This document shows positions 57,963-64,000 of a stretch of 64,000 bases of DNA, piece by piece. Below the pieces are notes generated by a model. The model saw only the letters and a program-made list of their open reading frames with translations, did no database searches and was not told where the DNA came from. A program made the translations under genes and the position numbers. Source of the DNA: Planctomycetota bacterium (GTDB lineage: Bacteria > Planctomycetota > Planctomycetia > Planctomycetales > Planctomycetaceae); assembly GCA_003671275.1 (NCBI GenBank), contig QWPB01000184.1, positions 1 to 64,000 on the forward strand, read 5' to 3'. How positions within the stretch are numbered: position 1 is the first letter of the stretch; every line of letters starts with the position of its first letter.

Positions 57963-60386
57963 TCAGATCAGTCGGACCCGCTTGCGCACGATCCACTCAA
58001 TGACCAGCAGTAGAAACAAGCCGCCCCATAACATGGGTGCGTCCCAGATCTCCTGCCGGTCTTCAAGAACTCGCGTGACCTCGCCGATAGAGAATGAAGC
58101 GGGGATTTGTGCCACTTGGGTCGCATCAACCACCTGGCCTCCTGTGGCTGCGGCCAGCGGTTCCAGACGGGCCCGATCGATACCCGGGTTCTCATACTCG
58201 GCATTGGGCATCCGCACATCGATGGGGAGTGTCGCCGCCCGGGCTACGCTGCCCGCCGTTTCATCACCCATCCACACCCGGGTGATGTACTGCCCGGGTT
58301 CGTTCGCGGTGAAGCTCACCGCAAATTCGCCCGGTCCGCCGGTCGGCACCAGAATCACCGATTCCGGATCGCCGTCCCCATGTTCCACTTCTCCATGAAG
58401 CGAACTCAATCCCGGTTCCATCTCCGCAGGATCCAGGAACCTCGCAACAACCTTCACCTGACTCCCCGGTGTGTAACTGGACTGGGGCGTTGACAACCGA
58501 AAAGGATACGCCCCGCCCAGCTGTTTGGATCGCCCCGCCCGATCAACAACCCGTGCCCAGAACCCATCGAACGTCTGTTCGCTGAGGTAGCGCCAGCGGT
58601 ACGTACTGTCGAACGACACAAATAGTACCCGCCCCGGCCCGACCAGTTGCGTCGCCATCAGAACATCTGGACCGTATTCGTTCTTCATCCGCGGGTCACC
58701 ATGAACGGCCAGTACGGTCGCCCCGGGCTTGGCCTTGGTCACAGGAAAATGCCAGAACATACCCGGCAGGCTGTCGACGATTTTCTGATTCTCTTCCCGC
58801 GAATCCGCAAAGGTGAACACCGGATCGGTCAGCCCCGATTCGGTGATTAAAAACTTCCAGGGTTCTCGCGAACTGATCTTCACTTCGACTTCGGAGCGGA
58901 ACAGTCCCGGCTCACGTACCACGGGCAGCAGATTCAGCCAGGCCATCGCCGGATCATTGGCCTTGTCGAAGGAGTTTGCGGTATTGATTTCGCCCGCGAC
59001 ATATGCCAATCCCCCTCCGGCTTTCGAGACAAAGTTGACCAGCATCTCCGGAAAGTTTGGCGGCCAGGCGGTCGGGTCCGGGTCATACAGCAGCACGCAG
59101 TCGTAGTCGTCCAGTTCCTGCTGCGTCTGCGGCAGGCGGCGAATCGGCACATCGCCCAGATGTTCGTAGTCCTCATCTGCATTCTGGAGCCAGCTGGACA
59201 TCTCGATCTTACGATCACGGTAGAACGCGTTTTTGAGGAACTGCACTTCAGGAAAGGCGGATCCCGCGATCACCAGGACATGCAGCCGGTCGCGAACGAT
59301 GCGTACCTCGGCATGCCCGCGATTGTCGTCGGTCGATAACTCGGGACCGGCGTCCTCGACCGTGGCGCGGAATTCCAGTTTGGTCGGAGACTCCTCCGTG
59401 AAGTTGAAATCCACGGTCTGCAACGCCCCGTCAAGTCCGAGTATCACGTCTTGCCGCCCGACCTCTTCCCACGGACCACCGTTCTTGCGGCGTTCGAGGA
59501 GCACCCGCGCCGCCTGGTCCTGCAGACCGCGCGACTGCATGTGTACCGTCAATCGGTTGCTGTCCTTGACCAGGGCCACGGCGTTGGTTTCCACATCGGT
59601 CACCAGCACATTGCGAGGCCCTTCCGGCGTCCCCAGAATCAGTGTTGTGACCGGCACCAGCTTCTCGGCCAGTTCCGGCGCGACCGATTCGGGCGCCTCG
59701 CCCGACGTGGAGCGACCATCGGTCACCATCAGCACGCCCGCCAGCGGCATGCCATTATAAGCTAACTGAGCCTGTCGCAGGGACGACCCGATGGCTGTCG
59801 ACTGGCCGGAAACCACGATCATCTTCTGAGTCGCAAAACCTTCGGCTTCGTCCCGTAACCGGTCTGAGAACGTGTGAACATGGACCTCTCGTTTTCCGTC
59901 CTGGGACAGCGTCTTGAGGAACTCCGGCGACAACACGGTCTTGGCCAGATCGAGCCGCGTCTTCTCGCGCAGCCCCGCGACACCGCCCGGGATTCCCAGG
60001 GCTTGGGCCACCTGGGCCCCTTGCGATTCATCTTTCCACGCATCACGCAGTTCCATGGACGGGCTGTTGTCCACGAGAACCAGCAGGTGTGATGGCAACT
60101 TCTCTTCCTTGCTGAGAACCAGGACGGGCTCCAGCAGCATCAGCACCGCAACAAAAATCAGCAACACACGAACCGACAACAGGAACCACCGTGTGGAACG
60201 ACTCGTCTGGCGAGCATCCCACCGATAGACCATAGTCAGGCCGCTCACAAGGATCGCCAGTACCGCCAGCAGCAGCAACATCCGGTCACCCGCCGGCAGG
60301 GAGATCCAGTCCAATCTCCAACGCCCCCCCTCGGTCCACGAGGAGCGGTCCAGGCCGAACAGCATGTCCCACAGACGTTTCATCAT
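57963..60386 (-). CDS. VWA-type membrane protein with glutamine amidotransferase-like region
   Basis: 807 residues. Two membrane helices (LLLLAVLAILVSGLTMVYRW; WFLLSVRVLLIFVAVLMLLEP), then a von Willebrand A domain with the metal site LLVLVDNSPSMELRD (DxSxS), a middle domain with LHVLVIAGSAFPEVQFLKNAF and YDCVLLYDPDPTAWPPNFPEMLVNFVSKAGGGLAYVAG that resembles the class I glutamine-amidotransferase-like fold, and a final membrane helix (MLWGGLFLLLVIEWIVRKRV). This is the layout of planctomycete BatB/YehP-like proteins. ATG at 60386 or 60383. Confidence 0.8.
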   Translation of the reverse strand: MMKRLWDMLFGLDRSSWTEGGRWRLDWISLPAGDRMLLLLAVLAILVSGLTMVYRWDARQTSRSTRWFLLSVRVLLIFVAVLMLLEPVLVLSKEEKLPSHLLVLVDNSPSMELRDAWKDESQGAQVAQALGIPGGVAGLREKTRLDLAKTVLSPEFLKTLSQDGKREVHVHTFSDRLRDEAEGFATQKMIVVSGQSTAIGSSLRQAQLAYNGMPLAGVLMVTDGRSTSGEAPESVAPELAEKLVPVTTLILGTPEGPRNVLVTDVETNAVALVKDSNRLTVHMQSRGLQDQAARVLLERRKNGGPWEEVGRQDVILGLDGALQTVDFNFTEESPTKLEFRATVEDAGPELSTDDNRGHAEVRIVRDRLHVLVIAGSAFPEVQFLKNAFYRDRKIEMSSWLQNADEDYEHLGDVPIRRLPQTQQELDDYDCVLLYDPDPTAWPPNFPEMLVNFVSKAGGGLAYVAGEINTANSFDKANDPAMAWLNLLPVVREPGLFRSEVEVKISSREPWKFLITESGLTDPVFTFADSREENQKIVDSLPGMFWHFPVTKAKPGATVLAVHGDPRMKNEYGPDVLMATQLVGPGRVLFVSFDSTYRWRYLSEQTFDGFWARVVDRAGRSKQLGGAYPFRLSTPQSSYTPGSQVKVVARFLDPAEMEPGLSSLHGEVEHGDGDPESVILVPTGGPGEFAVSFTANEPGQYITRVWMGDETAGSVARAATLPIDVRMPNAEYENPGIDRARLEPLAAATGGQVVDATQVAQIPASFSIGEVTRVLEDRQEIWDAPMLWGGLFLLLVIEWIVRKRVRLI

Positions 60387-60465
60387 CACTCCGTGGCACG
60401 GGCCCATTGACCTGTGCGTCCAGCTTCCACCCGAACGGGCCCCTGGGCCCGTTCCACAAATTCAC

Positions 60466-62595
60466 TCACCGTTTTCGATCGATCCAGGCGGCCAGCATCG
60501 TTTCCACGATCAGCACCCCCAGAAGCACCCGGACCACGTACCGCCACAACTCCGACCCGGCAGCGGAAATCTCCAGCGTCTCACCCGAGACGTGAACAAT
60601 CCTCGGCACCAGCTTCCCGAGCAGTCCCTGGAACGCTTCGTCCGACAGCTTGACCAAACGACTATCCAGATGGTTGGGGCTGACGGCGAACTCACGCTGA
60701 ACCGGATCACCCGCAGGCCCCTTCCAGCTCGCGCGGTAGATCCCGGCCCGGAATGTTTCCGGAACGTTCAACATCGGCTGCGTCGCAGTCATGTCCAGCG
60801 GCGTATTGGTCGACTCGGTCTGTCCCGGTTTTGTCAGATCAACCGACGCCGGAGCTGACAATTTGTCGTAGGGAAAACGCAGTGTTTCACCCGCAGTGAT
60901 GTTCTCCCACCGTGTCACCTGAGCCGCCACCGACTGGGCGGCCAGCCGTGTGGCCAGCACAAAGCTCCCCTCGGTCGGCCAGTCACTCCATGCCCGATCG
61001 GCGGTGATGGTCCAGAGCAACACACGCCCCTCGCCGTACCGCTTTTCAATCAGCGCGGGTGATTGCTGGGGGTCGCTCCACCGGGCCAGAACCCGGACAT
61101 GCGGATCATCCTCGGCAACGATCACCGCTTGAATCCGTCGTGGTCGCACACGTGATAATGCCTCCGGAGTCAACCGTGACAACTGGGAGACCGGCGAATC
61201 GCTCGCGGGTTCCATCACCAGCCCTTTCACTTCAACTTCTCGCGGATCTTCCAGTCGGGCCGGTAACAACCCATCTCCATTTCGGTAGAGCAGGTTGTTG
61301 TACGCGGCCACATCGACATCATCACCGGGGTAAATCATCAACCCCATTCCCGCATGGACCAGCTGCTCCAGATCCCGCACCCGGTCGGCGGGCAGCGTAT
61401 CGACGTTCGCCAGAACGACGACATCCGGACTGGCCAGCGGTTCGCGAACCCATTCCGTATCGACATACGTCGCGACATTCCACGGGGCGTTCCCTGCGGT
61501 CATCGCTAATGCTACGAAGTCGGTCTCGCCGTCAAAGTTGCCAACCCCGGGATCGCCATCCACCAATTCCAGATCGACCGCCCGCCGGACATCAACCATC
61601 AGATGCCGTGTGTTGTCGGCAATGATCGCATCGCCGGGAATCGTTACTGACAACCGATGCTGGCCTGGTGTCTCAAAGGTCACCTGCAATGGGATCTCAG
61701 CTGTGGTGTTCGTAGCGACTTCCGGAATCGCAATCGATTGTTCGACACCGTCCACCAGCAGTACCCCGGACTGCTCCGGCAATACCTCGGCACCATCGTT
61801 GCGAATCCGGGCGATGAACCGCGCGGGGGCATCGACCATCACCACGGGTTCCAGTCGATCCAGTCCTTCCAGCACTCGGTTGCCTGCCGGTTCCGCTCCC
61901 GTATCAAACACCCGGAGCGTCACATCCGCAGCTGCCCACCGATCACAAACCTCACTGACTTCAGCCGTCCAGCCGGCTTCCCACAGGTCGGTGATCACGA
62001 TCACTTCCTTCATCGGAAAGACCGCTGTTTTCAAGTGCTGATCGATGGATCCCAGTGTCGAAGCCCAAGCGCTGCCCGCATCAACCGGTTCGAGCCGTTC
62101 CACGCGTCCCAGCAGATCGGCCAGGGCCGACTCATCGAGCTGGGCCTGTTTCACAAGTGGCTGATCCGGACGGGAGGACGTGACCACGGTCACGCTGTCT
62201 TGCGGCCCAATCTGACGAAGAATCTCTCCCGCTGTTCGGCGAGCCCGATCGAAGGTCGTCGTAGTCGCCAGCTTGTGCCCCATGCTCAACGAATCGTCAA
62301 GCACGACGATGCGGCTGGCCCGGCCCGTCAATCGCAGCATCCCGGCCAGGTTGGTCCCCTTTCCCACCGGTCGGGCAACCGCAAAAACCAGCAGCATCAC
62401 TGCCAGTGTTCGCAGGGCCAGCAGAATCCATTGCTCGATCTGTAGCCGCCGCTTGTTGGTCTTGAGCGTGAGCTTCAGGTACTTCATCGGTGCCCAGTCG
62501 ACCCGAATGAACCGCTTGCGGTTCAGCAGGTGAATGATGATCGGCGCACTGGCAAGCAGCAGACCGAAGAGCAAACTGGGAACGAGGAAGGACAC
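60466..62595 (-). CDS. BatA-type VWA membrane protein
   Basis: 709 residues. [40 protein letters not shown] is the N-terminal BatA domain (aerotolerance-type proteins), with a second helix ([21 protein letters not shown]). The VWA metal site reads [13 protein letters not shown], and an end helix ([19 protein letters not shown]) returns to the membrane. The middle part ([37 protein letters not shown]) is amidotransferase-like, as in the next gene, so the two may be paralogues. ATG at 62595. Confidence 0.85.
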
Positions 62596-62900
62596 GTATG
62601 GAAGGGGTTAGAGGTGAGTGATCAGCGAGCGGCAGACGTCAGTCGACCCAGAAACTCGAAGCACGAAATTCCAAGCGAACGGCAGACGTAAGTCTGCCGT
62701 GAATCGGCGTCTCTCGTCACCGGTCGTCCGTTGAGGAATCACTCTGAAGTCAGAGGATGAACCACGAAGACATGGAGGCGCGGAGGCGGAATCGAGTAAG
62801 TTCAACGGCAGTCTCAGTGGCACAGACATTTTTGTCTGTACGGTGACGTGAGCCTCCTGCGGGCCGGTGTACCTCCGTGGTGAATCCTCTGTTTTGAGTT
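62596..62900. repeat. Repeat-rich spacer between DUF58 and BatA-like genes
   Basis: 305 bases made of short repeats: GGTTAGAGGTGAGTGA (62605), the element GAAACTCGAAGCACGAAATTC (62651-62671), an 8-bp hairpin CGGCAGAC/GTCTGCCG with a GTAA loop (62680-62699), inverted CAGAGGAT/ATCCTCTG arms with ACCACG.. near 62753 and 62884, and the GGAATGTCTG-type copy C at 62815-62840. It has no credible gene. Confidence 0.7.
62815..62840. repeat. Dispersed GGAATGTCTG hairpin repeat, copy C (degenerate)
   Basis: CAGTGGCACAGACATT then TTTGTCTGTA: same half as copy B (CAGTGG..CAGACATTCCTG) with the TTCC centre changed to TTTT, leaving ACAGACA/TGTCTGT as a hairpin. Confidence 0.5.
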
Positions 62901-63836
62901 TCATGCCCCTCCCTCCTCAGCGCGGCCCAGACCGGTCATCCGCCCGCGATGGCGTGTCGGCCCCGAAAGCTGCCTGGCATGGAGGAAATGGCTCAACCGG
63001 ATGCCGAGATTCTCATCCGTCAGCACTTGCAGGTAGTCAATCCCACAGTATTGGCACCGCGTCCGGACCTCGCTGATGAACCCTTCCATCGCGGCCTGAT
63101 ATGCTTCGCGGAAGGCCCACGGCTCGGCAAACAGCTCCTCGGTCCCCTCGATATCCTTGAAGATCACCGAGTCCTTGAACGGCATTTCGATCTCGTCTCG
63201 ATGCAGAACGTGCAGGATTAGAATCTCGTGACCCGAGTGCTGGAGTTTGCCCAACGCATCATACAACCGGTCCAGCGGAGTCAGCAGATCGGACAGCAGT
63301 ACCATCATTCCGCGACGGGGGTACTTGTCGGCCAGCATCTTCACGACCGCTCCGAGGTCGGTTTCGCCCGTACATTTTGTTTTTCCCAGCATGTCATCCA
63401 GCCGCATCAATTGCGACGAGGCACTCGACTGCGGGAGTTCTTGCGAGACCTTCGTACTGATCGTGGCCAGTCCTACCGAGTCACGTTGCTGAATCAGCGC
63501 GCCAGCCATGGAACAGGCAATCGTCGACGCAACATCAAACTTGCTGCGCGGTTGGCCATAGGTCATCGACGCACTGGCATCGACAACAAAAAACGCCCGC
63601 AGGTTCGACTCTTCTTCGTACCGCTTGATGTAGAACCGGTCGCTGCGGCCAAACACTTTCCAGTCGATGTTCTTGAGGTCATCGCCCGGAGTGTACGACC
63701 GGTAGTCGGCGAACTCAGGCGAAAGTCCATGCAGCGGAGACCGATGCAGTCCGGAGATTGACCCCTCCATCGGCTGACGGGCTTTGACGCCAATCGCCGA
63801 GAGTCGCGAGAGCAGTTCGGGGTCGATGTAGGACAT
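62901..63836 (-). CDS. DUF58 domain protein (MoxR-operon type)
   Basis: 311 residues, complete. The hallmark block DYRSYTPGDDLKNIDWKVFGRSDRFYIKRYEEE and the following VWA-like site FFVVDASASMTYG (DxSxS) identify DUF58. Such proteins are encoded next to MoxR AAA+ ATPases and VWA membrane proteins and are thought to help assemble or activate other complexes; here the BatA-like VWA gene follows. A MoxR gene is expected upstream, past the right edge. ATG at 63836. No good ribosome binding site is visible. Confidence 0.93.
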   Translation of the reverse strand: MSYIDPELLSRLSAIGVKARQPMEGSISGLHRSPLHGLSPEFADYRSYTPGDDLKNIDWKVFGRSDRFYIKRYEEESNLRAFFVVDASASMTYGQPRSKFDVASTIACSMAGALIQQRDSVGLATISTKVSQELPQSSASSQLMRLDDMLGKTKCTGETDLGAVVKMLADKYPRRGMMVLLSDLLTPLDRLYDALGKLQHSGHEILILHVLHRDEIEMPFKDSVIFKDIEGTEELFAEPWAFREAYQAAMEGFISEVRTRCQYCGIDYLQVLTDENLGIRLSHFLHARQLSGPTRHRGRMTGLGRAEEGGA

Positions 63837-64000
63837 GAGGGGGACGAGAGGTTAGAGGCGAGTGACGAGAGATGGAAACTCGAAATCCGAAGCACCAAAT
63901 TCGAACATGCGAAGAACAGTCGGCTGGTTTCGAATTTCGGATTTCGTGCTTCGAGTTTTCCTACTTCAGGGCCCTCTGAACCTGCGGGTCGCTCGTCGTC
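63837..64000. repeat. Repeat-bearing region upstream of the DUF58 gene
   Basis: Opens with GGTTAGAGGCGAGTGA (63850), the same as 62605. An imperfect inverted repeat follows: GAAACTCGAAATCCGAAGCAC, CAAATTCGAA on one side (about 63873-63904) and TTCGAATTTCGGATTTCG, TGCTTCGAGTTTTC on the other (about 63930-63960). It is the same family as 62651-62671. Truncated by the window edge. Confidence 0.65.

Overview
The window looks like about 64 kb of a planctomycete chromosome (order Planctomycetales). This is inferred from gene content: a DUF1501 protein, an FlgI-like lipoprotein with HEAT-like repeats, a very large kinase-anchored envelope protein, a PilM/PilN-type operon with Gly/Pro-rich partners, two clpP genes in tandem, and a long MoxR/BatA-like VWA operon. 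Most genes are GC-rich. I see no rRNA, tRNA, CRISPR array, transposase or integrase.

Layout. 1-6.6 kb: ApbE flavinyltransferase, a PQQ-propeller protein, an orphan NtrB-like histidine kinase, then rpsO-pnp on the minus strand; PNPase carries a 181-residue Arg/Asp/Gly-rich tail. 6.7-11.9 kb (minus): leuC, an AAA/RecF-like ATPase overlapping an HNH nuclease, mtaB and a STAS protein. The ATPase-HNH pair is clearly poorer in GC than its neighbours and resembles the two-gene Septu (PtuA-PtuB) anti-phage arrangement. 12.1-22.7 kb (minus): a PilM-PilN fusion, two further pilus-type membrane proteins, a strong terminator, then a 1,285-residue Ser/Thr kinase. 23.2-26.3 kb: D-amino acid aminotransferase, FolE and an MFS nucleoside-type transporter.

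26.6-36.5 kb (plus): a short-form hybrid cluster protein followed by a protoglobin (a likely nitrosative-stress pair), DUF493, pyruvate kinase, the FlgI-like lipoprotein and SMC. 36.6-48.8 kb: ArsM arsenite methyltransferase, a zinc-ribbon/TM helical-repeat protein, an OSBS-like enolase-superfamily enzyme, an MMPL exporter, DUF1501, an LpxL-type acyltransferase, and tandem clpP genes. A 24-bp perfect palindrome with a 14/16 match to the ParB-binding parS consensus follows clpP2, about 12 kb from smc. 49-64 kb: a coiled-coil lipoprotein, then eight minus-strand genes (DUF58, BatA-like VWA, a second VWA membrane protein, a DUF4175-like protein, and four exported proteins) that look like one envelope operon; its MoxR ATPase would be expected just beyond the right edge.

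Intergenic DNA carries two small dispersed repeat families: a GGAATGTCTG hairpin and a CTCGAAGCACGAAATTC-type element. The observations most worth follow-up are the ATPase-HNH defence-like island, the parS-like palindrome, the FlgI/HEAT lipoprotein, the PNPase tail and the Hcp-protoglobin pair.
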